Shown: positions 57,398 to 64,000 of the stretch, piece by piece
Position numbering within the stretch: position 1 is the first letter of the stretch
Layout: each line of letters starts with the position of its first letter
Assembly (NCBI RefSeq): GCF_001005725.1
Contig: NZ_LBIC01000001.1
Location: 956,501-1,020,500, forward strand
Source of the DNA: Sphingobium chungbukense
Lineage (GTDB): Bacteria > Pseudomonadota > Alphaproteobacteria > Sphingomonadales > Sphingomonadaceae
Reading direction: 5' to 3'
DNA length: 64,000 nucleotides
Position numbers and translations under genes: made by a program
Notes under the pieces: generated by a model
Seen by the model: the letters and a program-made list of their open reading frames with translations, nothing else
What the model was told of the DNA's origin: nothing
Database searches by the model: none

Positions 57398-58399
57398 ATG
57401 GAAGCCCATATCGCCTTTCCGCTGCTGGTCGGCCTGATCGGTATCGCGTTGCTGTTCGACTTTCTGAACGGGCTGCACGACGCCGCCAATTCGATCGCGA
57501 CCATCGTGTCGACGCGGGTCTTGAAGCCGCAATATGCGGTCGCCTGGGCGGCATTCTTCAACTTCATCGCCTTCCTGTTCTTTGGCTTGCATGTGGCCGA
57601 GACGGTGGGGAAGGGCATTGTCGATGCCAACATCATCGACCCGCAGGTGATCTTCGGCGCGCTGATGGGGGCGATAAGCTGGAACCTCATCACCTGGGGG
57701 CTGGGCATTCCTTCCTCCAGCAGCCATGCGCTGATCGGCGGCCTGCTGGGCGCGGGGACGGCCAAGGCGGGTTTGTCCGCCGTGGTATGGAGCGGGGTGT
57801 TCACGACCAGTGCCGCCATCGTGATGTCGCCGGCCATCGGCCTGATGCTGGCGCTGTTGCTGGTGTTGATCATGAGCTGGATCTTCCGTCGCTTCACGCC
57901 GCAGGGCGCGGACCGGGTGTTCCGCAAGTTGCAGCTATTGTCCGCCTCGCTCTATTCCCTGGGGCATGGCGGTAATGACGCGCAGAAGACCATGGGGATC
58001 ATCGCCGTCCTGCTCTATTCCCAGGGCATGCTGACGGGCGGTTTTCATGTGCCCTTCTGGGTGGTGCTGAGCTGTCAGGCGGCGATGGGCATCGGCACGA
58101 TGCTGGGCGGGTGGAAGATCGTCCATACCATGGGGTCGAAGATCACGCGGCTGAGCCCGGCGCAGGGCTTCTGCGCGGAGACGGGCGGCGCGATCACGCT
58201 GTTCATGGCGAACCATCTGGGCGTGCCGGTGTCGACCACCCATACCATTACCGGCGCGATCGTGGGCGTGGGGGCATCGCGGCGGCTGTCGGCGGCGCGA
58301 TGGAATGTGGCGTCCAGCATCATCGTGGCGTGGGTCGTGACCCTGCCTGCCGCAGCCGGGATCGGCGCGGCCTTCTATGCCTTGGTGCGCCTGTTCTGA
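57398..58399 (+). CDS. pit: Pit-family inorganic phosphate transporter
   Basis: A 333-residue inner-membrane protein with about ten hydrophobic helices and the two inverted family repeats: FLNGLHDAANSIATIVSTR in the first half and GHGGNDAQKTMGIIAVLL in the second, each with the phosphate/metal-binding Asn-Asp signature. SWNLITWGLGIPSSSSHALIGG and VSTTHTITGAIVG are the matching re-entrant serine/threonine regions. It moves metal phosphate with protons at low affinity. It is preceded by the DUF47 gene, the standard partner, and followed by a hairpin terminator. Confidence 0.96.
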   Translation: MEAHIAFPLLVGLIGIALLFDFLNGLHDAANSIATIVSTRVLKPQYAVAWAAFFNFIAFLFFGLHVAETVGKGIVDANIIDPQVIFGALMGAISWNLITWGLGIPSSSSHALIGGLLGAGTAKAGLSAVVWSGVFTTSAAIVMSPAIGLMLALLLVLIMSWIFRRFTPQGADRVFRKLQLLSASLYSLGHGGNDAQKTMGIIAVLLYSQGMLTGGFHVPFWVVLSCQAAMGIGTMLGGWKIVHTMGSKITRLSPAQGFCAETGGAITLFMANHLGVPVSTTHTITGAIVGVGASRRLSAARWNVASSIIVAWVVTLPAAAGIGAAFYALVRLF

Positions 58400-58407
58400 C
58401 ATGAAGA

Positions 58408-58435
58408 GGGCGCGGCCGGTTTCCCCGCCGCGCCC
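58408..58435 (+). terminator. Hairpin terminator after pit
   Basis: GGGCGCGGC and GCCGCGCCC form a perfect nine-base stem with a ten-base loop, eight bases after the pit stop, followed by TTCCT. The T-run is short, so efficiency is uncertain. Confidence 0.6.
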
Positions 58436-58460
58436 TTCCTCTCCTGAACCTGTTAAATGC

Positions 58461-58562
58461 TTAGAGCGCGCTGCGTCAAATCTGACGCAGGTAGCGCACT
58501 CCAAGCTTGTGTTGTCGCATCGTTTTGAGCGGAAAACCGGTTCCCACTTTTCCGCACGATGC
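58461..58562. repeat. Palindromic intergenic repeat (REP-like mosaic element)
   Basis: Two adjoining hairpins. The first is CTGCGTCA-AATC-TGACGCAG at 58471-58490. The second spans 58517-58562, with GCATCGT/ACGATGC as outer stem and GCGGAAAA/TTTTCCGC as inner stem around CCGGTTCCCAC. The GGAAAACCGGTTCCCACTTT core is familiar from intergenic repeats scattered through many alphaproteobacterial genomes. It ends right at the stop codon of the small reverse-strand gene and may also end its transcript. Confidence 0.7.
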
Positions 58563-58730
58563 TCAGCTCACCCGGCCGAGGCGGTGGTAGAGATTGGCAT
58601 ATTTGACCGATTCCGGCTTGTCCTGAACCTCGCGCAGATAATGGGCGATGGCGGTGCGGATCAGGCCGAAATCCTCTTGGCTGAACACCGCGCGAGAGCG
58701 AGCGGGCTGGGGGCTTTCAGTCGTTTCCAT
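58563..58730 (-). CDS. 55-residue small soluble protein
   Basis: A reverse-strand gene with an AGAAGGG ribosome-binding site seven bases before the ATG at 58730. The product begins METTESPQPARSRAVFSQED, then FGLIRTAIAHYLREVQDKPE, and ends SVKYANLYHRLGRVS. Residues 18-55 look like a compact two-helix unit, and codon use matches the genome. No family name is recognised, though such short proteins recur in sphingomonads. It lies between the palindromic repeat and the regulator gene, divergent from the latter. Confidence 0.65.
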   Translation of the reverse strand: METTESPQPARSRAVFSQEDFGLIRTAIAHYLREVQDKPESVKYANLYHRLGRVS

Positions 58731-58839
58731 GGGCATTCCCTTCTTGTGTTCGTGGCGGCCGTTCCGACCGGATGCCGCTTAAAACCATGAATGTCGTGGC
58801 GAGGTAAGGGCGATTAGTGGGGGCGTGTCATGAGCCGAC

Positions 58840-58877
58840 TTGTTCATACTGTCATTATTTGACATAGTGACAGTATG
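58840..58877 (+). promoter_or_regulatory. Promoter and palindromic operator covering the regulator start codon
   Basis: CATACTGTCA at 58845-58854 and TGACAGTATG at 58868-58877 form a perfect ten-base inverted repeat with a 13-base spacer; its right arm contains the ATG at 58875. A TTGTTC box (58840-58845) and a CATAGT box (58863-58868) are 17 bases apart and would start transcription at the ATG itself. A further TGACA half-site lies in the spacer. No Shine-Dalgarno site is present. Confidence 0.6.
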
Positions 58878-60278
58878 GCGGATGATCGGAAGCTTTATCT
58901 CGGGCCGAAACTACGCGTCTTGCGGCGGGAACTGGGGCTGAACCAAACGCGGATGGCGGAGGAACTGGGGGTATCACCCAGTTACCTCAACCATCTGGAG
59001 CGTAATCAACGCCCCTTGACCGCGCAGATGCTGCTGCGGCTGGCTAACGTCTATGACATCGACATTCGCGATTTCGTCGCCAGTACGCAGGAGGGGGCGG
59101 CCAGCGCCCTGGGGGAGATATTGTCCGATGCGCTGGTGCGCGACATCGGGATCGCCCGCGACGAAGTGCTGGAGGTCGCGGAGAATTATCCGGGGGTCAG
59201 CGAGGCGATCGCCCGTTTCTACCGGGCGCTCAGCGACCTGCGGCGCCTGCCCGAGCAGGTGGCCGCGGGGCCGGGCGGGGCGGCGCCGTTGCACGCGCCG
59301 ATCGACTGGTTGCGCGAAACCATATCGCGGGCGGGCAATCATTTTGCCGAGCTGGATGCGGCGGCGGAAGGGCTGGCGGGCGAACTGGGGGACGATCCCT
59401 CGGCCATGCAGGCGGGCATCAGGGCGCGGTTGAAGGAACGGCATGGCATGGCCGTGCAGATCGTGCGGGAGGATGTGCTGGCGGGCACGCTGCGCCATTA
59501 TGACATGCACCGGCGGCGGCTGTTGCTGAGCGAGCGGTTGGCCTCTTCGGGACGGCTGTTCGCAATCGCATACCAGCTTTGCGCGCAGGAACTGGCGGAC
59601 GCGATCGGCAGCCAGGTGGCGAAGGCGGGGCCGCCGGACGAGGACAGCCGTCGCCTGGCCGGGATCGCGCTCACCAACTATGCGGCGGCGGCGCTGATCA
59701 TGCCCTATGACCGTTTCGCCAGGGCGGCCGAGCAGAGCCGGCACGACCTGCCGCTGCTGCGGGCGCGCTTCGGCGTGTCGATGGAGCAATTGGCGCATCG
59801 CCTCACCAGCCTGGGGCGGACGGGGGCGCGGGGCGTGCCCTTCTTCATGGCGAAGCTGGACCGGGCGGGGTTGCTGTCGAAGCGCTTCGACGGCGAGGCC
59901 TGGCCCTTTGCGCGGCTGGGCGGCACCTGCCCGCGCTGGGACGCGCATGAAGCGCAGGAGCCGGACGCGGTGCGCCCGCAACTGATCGAGACGATGGACG
60001 GGCGGCGCTTCATCAGCCTGACCATCGGCCTGCCGAGGGAGGGTGGGGCGCGGGGACGCTCCGTGATCGCGCTCGGCTGCGAGGCGAAGCATGCGGGTAG
60101 GATCGTGCATGCCGACGGGATCGAGGTGGAAAAGGGGGCGGCGACGGAGGTGGGGCCGACCTGCCATCTGTGCGAGCGGCGGGGCTGCCCGGATCGCGCC
60201 CTGCCGCCGGTGACGCGGGCGCTGGATCTGCATGGCTATGAGCGGACGGTGGCGCCGTTTCCGTTTCGGCGGGTTTGA
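58875..60278 (+). CDS. XRE/IrrE-like transcriptional regulator of the ScfR/RamB type
   Basis: A 467-residue protein. An XRE helix-turn-helix covers residues about 10-65 (LKVLRRELGLNQTRMAEELG-like, then SPSYLNHLERNQRPLTAQML). An ImmA/IrrE-related domain follows (about 150-270), but the zinc-protease HExxH is not intact; the region reads AIAYQLCAQELA. The C-terminal DUF2083 region ends with the cysteine cluster CHLCERRGCPDRALPP. Relatives control short-chain fatty-acid, propionate or glyoxylate metabolism by sensing acyl-CoA. A perfect palindrome over its start codon indicates autoregulation. No target operon is adjacent. Confidence 0.9.
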   Translation: MADDRKLYLGPKLRVLRRELGLNQTRMAEELGVSPSYLNHLERNQRPLTAQMLLRLANVYDIDIRDFVASTQEGAASALGEILSDALVRDIGIARDEVLEVAENYPGVSEAIARFYRALSDLRRLPEQVAAGPGGAAPLHAPIDWLRETISRAGNHFAELDAAAEGLAGELGDDPSAMQAGIRARLKERHGMAVQIVREDVLAGTLRHYDMHRRRLLLSERLASSGRLFAIAYQLCAQELADAIGSQVAKAGPPDEDSRRLAGIALTNYAAAALIMPYDRFARAAEQSRHDLPLLRARFGVSMEQLAHRLTSLGRTGARGVPFFMAKLDRAGLLSKRFDGEAWPFARLGGTCPRWDAHEAQEPDAVRPQLIETMDGRRFISLTIGLPREGGARGRSVIALGCEAKHAGRIVHADGIEVEKGAATEVGPTCHLCERRGCPDRALPPVTRALDLHGYERTVAPFPFRRV

Positions 60279-60498
60279 AAGGCCGTTAACGTCGGCTTTC
60301 AGCCCCTGGCGCCTGATCCAAGCAGCCAGGCCACTGTTACCCCCGCGCTACCCGGCTCAGGGGCCTTCGCTCATCTAAAAAAGAAAGACGTCGATATGAC
60401 CGATGTAAGGCGCCCTATCCGTCGTCCTTGACGCTTCGCCAAGTTCCAGGCGTTGCCGGCAGCGCGCGACCCTTGAAGATCGCGCACCGGCCGCTGCG

Positions 60499-61551
60499 TC
60501 AGGCGCCGTTTCCCCGTGGTTCCAGCGCCTGCCGAACCAGCATGTCGTCCCCCGTCTCGTGGAACCAGTTGGGATAGAGTTTGGGCGTCGACGCCATGGC
60601 GTCGAGTTCGGCCAGGCTTTCGGGCGTGAGCGCCAGATCGATCGCCGCGACATTGTCGCGAAGCTGTTGCGCCTTGGTGGTGCCAAGCAGGATGCTGCTC
60701 ACCGCCGATCGGGATAACAGCCAGGCCAGCGCCACTTGCGGCACGGTGGCGTCATGCTCCCTGGCGATGCGCCGCACGGTCTCGATCAAGGCAAAGCCGG
60801 CTTCGTAATCGATCGGAAGGAAACTCGCGAAGAGGCCGTCGCTGAAGCGCGATTCCGGCCCGCGGATCGTGTCCATGTCAAACTTGCCGGTGAGAAAACC
60901 GAAGGCGAGGGGACTCCAGATGGTCAGGCCCAGGCCATAATTTTGCGCCATGGGAACGATGTCGGCCTCGACGTCGCGGCCGATGAGAGAATAATAGACC
61001 TGTCCATGCGTGAACTGCGCCCATCCATTGGCCTTTTGCATTTCGATGGCGGCGGCAACCTTCCAGGCCGACCAGTTGGAATAGCCCAGATAACGCGCCT
61101 TGCCGGAGCGCACCACGTCGTTGAGCGCTTCGAGCGTTTCTTCCAAGGGTGTGTAGCGATCTTCCCGATGGGCGATATAGATGTCGGTCCAGTCGGTGTT
61201 CAGGCGGCGCAGGCTGTCGTCGATGGACGCCATGATGTGCCGCCGGGAAAGGCCGGATTGCGTCAGCGGCGCGCCCGAACGAACGCCCACTTTCGTCGAG
61301 ATGACCACATCCTGCCGCCGATCTTTCAGGGCCTTGCCCAGAACGATTTCGGCTTCCCCGCCGGTATACATGTCGGCGGTGTCGAAATAGTTGATGCCAA
61401 GGTCGATGGCTTCGCCAATCAGGCGCGCGGCATGGTCGAGATCCACCTTCTGCAGGATCGACCCTGACTTGGCTTCGATCCCCAACGTCATGGTGCCAAA
61501 GGCCATCCGCGACACCAAAAGACCGGAATTGCCGAGCAAGCGATATTGCAT
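60499..61551 (-). CDS. Aldo/keto reductase
   Basis: A 350-residue NADPH-dependent oxidoreductase. The ATG at 61551 (MQYRLLGNSGLLVSRMAFGT) is chosen because AGAGGA and GGGG lie at suitable spacing; the upstream ATG at 61560 abuts that site. The catalytic tetrad is visible: Asp and Tyr in NYFDTADMYTGGEAE, Lys in VVISTKVGV and His in IYIAHRED. The cofactor site includes LGTTKAQQLRDN. It belongs to the YajO/Gfo-like general aldo/keto reductases with unknown substrate. It is probably monocistronic. Confidence 0.94.
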   Translation of the reverse strand: MQYRLLGNSGLLVSRMAFGTMTLGIEAKSGSILQKVDLDHAARLIGEAIDLGINYFDTADMYTGGEAEIVLGKALKDRRQDVVISTKVGVRSGAPLTQSGLSRRHIMASIDDSLRRLNTDWTDIYIAHREDRYTPLEETLEALNDVVRSGKARYLGYSNWSAWKVAAAIEMQKANGWAQFTHGQVYYSLIGRDVEADIVPMAQNYGLGLTIWSPLAFGFLTGKFDMDTIRGPESRFSDGLFASFLPIDYEAGFALIETVRRIAREHDATVPQVALAWLLSRSAVSSILLGTTKAQQLRDNVAAIDLALTPESLAELDAMASTPKLYPNWFHETGDDMLVRQALEPRGNGA

Positions 61552-61779
61552 AATCCCCATTCCTCTATCTTTTTTTGGGGATATTAGTCCTTTTTGATGC
61601 CATATCAATCATGATGCGCAATTTTTCTGCCAATTGAGATAGCGCAATGGTATGCCGGTTGCGTCGGTCGGGCATGATTGGTCGAGATGCCTCGGCGAGA
61701 GGATGGCGCAGCGGCCCGCATCGAAACCATGTCGGTCAGGCTGAGGCCTATCGGCAACATATGATTTTATTGGAAAATC

Positions 61780-61854
61780 TGGAGCGGGCGAAGGGATTCG
61801 AACCCTCGACCCCAACCTTGGCAAGGTTGTGCTCTACCCCTGAGCTACGCCCGC
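61780..61854 (-). tRNA. tRNA-Gly (anticodon GCC)
   Basis: A full cloverleaf on the reverse strand: acceptor GCGGGCG with CGCCCGC (discriminator T, encoded CCA), D-arm GCTCAGGGGTAGAGC, anticodon stem CAACC/GGTTG with loop TTGCCAA giving anticodon GCC, and T-arm GAGGGTTCGAATCCCTT. A weak promoter (TTGCCG, 17 bases, TAGTTG) lies 40 bases upstream. Confidence 0.97.
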
Positions 61855-62108
61855 TCTGGCGGCCGGAGGATGTGTCCTCTCGGCGGGTGGGGGGCAACTA
61901 GCAGCGGCTTCCCCCCTCGGCAAGGGGAGAATTTGCAGAAAGTCATTTTTTTCTGCCCAACGCCATTTCCTCCCTTCCAACGGGTTGCGCACCTTGCATT
62001 TTGGCGAAGTCCAGCCATCTGCTAAACCGCCATTCATAAAATCCGTTGGCGGCGATGGACATAATCGGCTCGCCTTTCGTATCGCAGAAGATAGGAGGAG
62101 CGCAGCGC

Positions 62109-62747
62109 ATGCCAGACCCGTTGACGCGACGCAGCCTGCTTCAAGGCAGCGCCGCTGCCGCCGCCGCCATTTCCGTTTCGGGCGAAGCGCAAGCCGCGCC
62201 GGCCGGCAGCCCGCAACGCCGCAAGGAGCAACAGCAGATGAACCCGGTAGGACTGACCGTGAACGGCCGCGAAGTGCATCTTCAGCTCGATCCGCGCACC
62301 ACCCTGCTCGATGCGTTGCGCGAGCATATGCACCTCACCGGCACCAAAAAAGGCTGCGACCATGGCCAGTGCGGCGCCTGCACCGTCATCGTGGAGGGGC
62401 GGCGGATCAATAGCTGCCTTACCCTCGCCGTCATGCATGAGGGCGACCGGATCACCACCATCGAGGGCCTGGGCACGCCGGAAAAGCTCCACCCGATGCA
62501 GCGCGCCTTCATCACCCATGACGGCTATCAGTGCGGCTATTGCACGCCCGGCCAGATCTGCTCGGCGGTGGCGGTGCTGGAGGAGATCGGGGCGGGCATC
62601 CCCAGCCACGCCACCGAAAATCTCGACCAGATCGCCTTTTCCGACAATGAGGTGCGCGAGCGGATGAGCGGCAACATCTGCCGCTGCGCCGCCTATCCCA
62701 ACATCGTCGCGGCGATTCGCGAGGTTGCGGAAGGAGAAAAGGCATGA
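62109..62747 (+). CDS. paoA: Molybdenum aldehyde oxidoreductase, 2Fe-2S subunit (PaoA/YagT type)
   Basis: The electron-transfer subunit of a periplasmic three-subunit aldehyde oxidase. The 212-residue precursor starts at 62109 with AGGAGG ten bases upstream. It has a twin-arginine signal ([16 protein letters not shown]). The first 2Fe-2S cluster is plant-ferredoxin-like ([11 protein letters not shown] and a further cysteine in NSCLTL); the second is in [11 protein letters not shown] and [12 protein letters not shown]. The Tat signal on this subunit carries the folded complex out. It overlaps paoB by four bases. Confidence 0.95.
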   Translation: MPDPLTRRSLLQGSAAAAAAISVSGEAQAAPAGSPQRRKEQQQMNPVGLTVNGREVHLQLDPRTTLLDALREHMHLTGTKKGCDHGQCGACTVIVEGRRINSCLTLAVMHEGDRITTIEGLGTPEKLHPMQRAFITHDGYQCGYCTPGQICSAVAVLEEIGAGIPSHATENLDQIAFSDNEVRERMSGNICRCAAYPNIVAAIREVAEGEKA

Positions 62748-63694
62748 GGCCCTTCACCTACAGCCGCGCCGCCAGCGTCGAGGAGGCGGCGAAGACCGCC
62801 GCCACCACCCCAGGCGCGCGATTCATCGCGGGCGGCACCAACCTGCTCGACCTGATGAAGCTCCAGATCGAGACGCCGGCCCATCTGATCGACGTCAACC
62901 ATCTCGGTCTCGACCGGATCGAGCCGACGGCGGAAGGCGGCCTTAAAATCGGCGCGCTGGTCCGCAACACCGATCTCGCCGCCGACAAGACCGTCCGCCG
63001 CGATTATGCGGTGCTCAGCCGCGCGCTGCTGGCGGGCGCCTCGGGGCAACTCCGCAACAAGGCGACGACGGGCGGCAATCTGCTCCAGCGCACCCGCTGC
63101 CCCTATTTCTACGACACGCGCATGCCCTGCAACAAGCGCCGGCCCGGCAGTGGCTGCGGCGCGCTCAAGGGGGTGAGTCGCAGCCTCGCCATCCTCGGCA
63201 CCAGCGAAGCGTGCATCGCGCAGCATCCTTCCGACATGGCGGTGGCGCTGCGCCTGCTCGACGCGCAGGTGGACACGGCGAGCGCCGACGGCAGCCGCCG
63301 GTCGATCCCGATCGCGGATTTCCACCTGCTGCCCGGCGACACGCCGCATATCGAAAATGCGCTCAAGCCCGGCGAACTCATCACCTCGGTGACGCTGCCC
63401 CGGCCGCTGGGCGGCACCCATGTCTATCGCAAGGTCCGCGACCGTGCCTCCTATGCCTTTGCGCTGGTGTCGGTCGCGGCGGTATTCGCAAAGGACGGCC
63501 AGACCCGCTTCGCCTTCGGCGGCATCGCGACCAAGCCCTGGCGCACCCCCGCGGCCGACGCCGCTGCCTCCTCCGGCGCGGCGGCCGTGGCCGAAGCGGC
63601 GCTCAGCGACGCCCGCCCGACCGTGCACAATGCGTTCAAGCAGCGGCTGACCGCCCGCACCCTCGCCTCGCTCTACCGTCAGAAGGGGGCCTGA
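62744..63694 (+). CDS. paoB: Molybdenum aldehyde oxidoreductase, FAD subunit (PaoB/YagS type)
   Basis: A 316-residue subunit that binds FAD and passes electrons out. The FAD pyrophosphate loop is [15 protein letters not shown], and the second FAD-binding block is [15 protein letters not shown]. The PaoB-specific 4Fe-4S insertion is present: [20 protein letters not shown] followed by SGCGAL, supplying the cysteines that normal xanthine-dehydrogenase FAD subunits lack. It overlaps paoA by four bases and is three bases from paoC. The set detoxifies aromatic aldehydes in E. coli. Confidence 0.95.
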   Translation: MRPFTYSRAASVEEAAKTAATTPGARFIAGGTNLLDLMKLQIETPAHLIDVNHLGLDRIEPTAEGGLKIGALVRNTDLAADKTVRRDYAVLSRALLAGASGQLRNKATTGGNLLQRTRCPYFYDTRMPCNKRRPGSGCGALKGVSRSLAILGTSEACIAQHPSDMAVALRLLDAQVDTASADGSRRSIPIADFHLLPGDTPHIENALKPGELITSVTLPRPLGGTHVYRKVRDRASYAFALVSVAAVFAKDGQTRFAFGGIATKPWRTPAADAAASSGAAAVAEAALSDARPTVHNAFKQRLTARTLASLYRQKGA

Positions 63695-63697
63695 GCC

Positions 63698-64000
63698 ATG
63701 AAGTTCGACACGCCCGCTACCACCAATCCGATCGACCGGGGCCGCGTCATCGGCATTCCCCATGACCGCATAGACGGCGCCGCCAAGGTCACGGGCACCG
63801 CACCCTATGCCTATGAACGCCACGATGCCGCGCCCAACGCCGCCTATGGCTGGATCGTCGGATCGGCGATCGCCAAGGGGCGGATCAACGCCATGGACCT
63901 GCGCGCCGCGGAGGCCGCGCCCGGCGTATTGGGCATCGTCACGCACCAGAATGCCGGCGCACTGGGCAAGGGCAATATGAACACGGCCCCTCTTCTCGGC
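63698..64000 (+). CDS. paoC: Molybdenum aldehyde oxidoreductase, molybdopterin-cytosine dinucleotide subunit (PaoC/YagR type), 3' truncated
   Basis: Only the first 101 codons are in the window. The visible part starts MKFDTPATTNPIDRGRVIG, then the family region DGAAKVTGTAPYAYERHD, followed by AAYGWIVGSAIAKGRI and APGVLGIVTHQNAG. This is the N-terminal aldehyde oxidase a/b-hammerhead domain of the catalytic subunit. The catalytic glutamate lies beyond the window. Gene order paoA-paoB-paoC supports the call. Confidence 0.93.
   Translation, partial: MKFDTPATTNPIDRGRVIGIPHDRIDGAAKVTGTAPYAYERHDAAPNAAYGWIVGSAIAKGRINAMDLRAAEAAPGVLGIVTHQNAGALGKGNMNTAPLLG

Noticed and set aside
62693-63946. 417-codon reverse-strand ORF opposite paoB/paoC
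   Set aside because: Antisense shadow of well-supported pao genes.

Overview
The window reads as high-GC chromosomal DNA of an alphaproteobacterium in the Sphingomonadales (Sphingobium/Sphingomonas type). The pointers are three large TonB-dependent receptors, a cobalamin riboswitch in front of one of them, a DUF4169 gene, a DUF6961-like phage gene, a circularly permuted ATP-grasp/alpha-E/transglutaminase operon, and many genes coupled by ATGA-type overlaps. No species can be named from the sequence alone.

Positions 1-15620 are the right-hand part of a prophage inserted at the 3' end of a tRNA-Ser(GGA) gene. From left to right there is a truncated M23 peptidase virion protein, a 2223-residue polyvalent virion protein with an LPD3-like region and an HETGH metalloprotease motif, a reverse-strand secreted moron, a T7-type tail fibre adaptor, an exported cysteine-rich beta-helix protein, and a lysis cassette (membrane protein, GH108 endolysin, holin candidate, overlapping i-spanin and o-spanin). 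A 35-residue membrane peptide gene (reverse strand), a HIRAN protein, an XRE regulator with two palindromic operators, two small genes and a P4-type integrase follow. The layout suggests a podovirus-like phage; head and packaging genes and the left attachment site lie outside.

Positions 15.7-23.5 kb carry a cyclophilin-type isomerase, alanine dehydrogenase, a TauE/SafE permease, a TPR-sulfotransferase and a TonB-dependent receptor broken by one frameshift. Positions 23.5-30.2 kb are a three-gene coupled reverse-strand operon (two transglutaminase proteins and an ATP-grasp/alpha-E fusion) of the predicted peptide-synthesis type. Positions 30.3-34.9 kb are a coupled EmrAB/outer-membrane-factor efflux operon ending in a DUF488 gene.

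Positions 35.3-37.7 kb hold a cobalamin riboswitch controlling a TonB receptor that starts at TTG. Next come uracil-DNA glycosylase, a class A beta-lactamase-like protein with an unusual omega-loop region, and an Mpo1/DUF962 protein. At 40-47 kb there is an envelope-polysaccharide block: two FemAB/BioF2-like acyltransferases around a JmjC-like oxygenase, a UDP-glucuronate epimerase-like enzyme, arabinose-5-phosphate isomerase, CMP-KDO synthetase (apparently starting at a rare codon) and a histidine-phosphatase-like protein.

Positions 47-54 kb hold a two-component system behind an EF-hand protein, argG, a proline/alanine-rich membrane protein, DUF4169, tRNA-Gly(TCC) and a LysR regulator. Positions 54-58.4 kb hold a ZnuD-like receptor behind a Zur-box-like palindrome, then a NUDIX-DUF47 fusion and a Pit phosphate transporter behind a possible PHO box. 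The right end carries an intergenic palindromic repeat, a 55-residue conserved-looking gene, an IrrE/ScfR-like regulator whose palindromic operator covers its own start codon, an aldo/keto reductase, tRNA-Gly(GCC), and the start of a paoABC-type molybdenum aldehyde oxidoreductase operon cut by the window edge.
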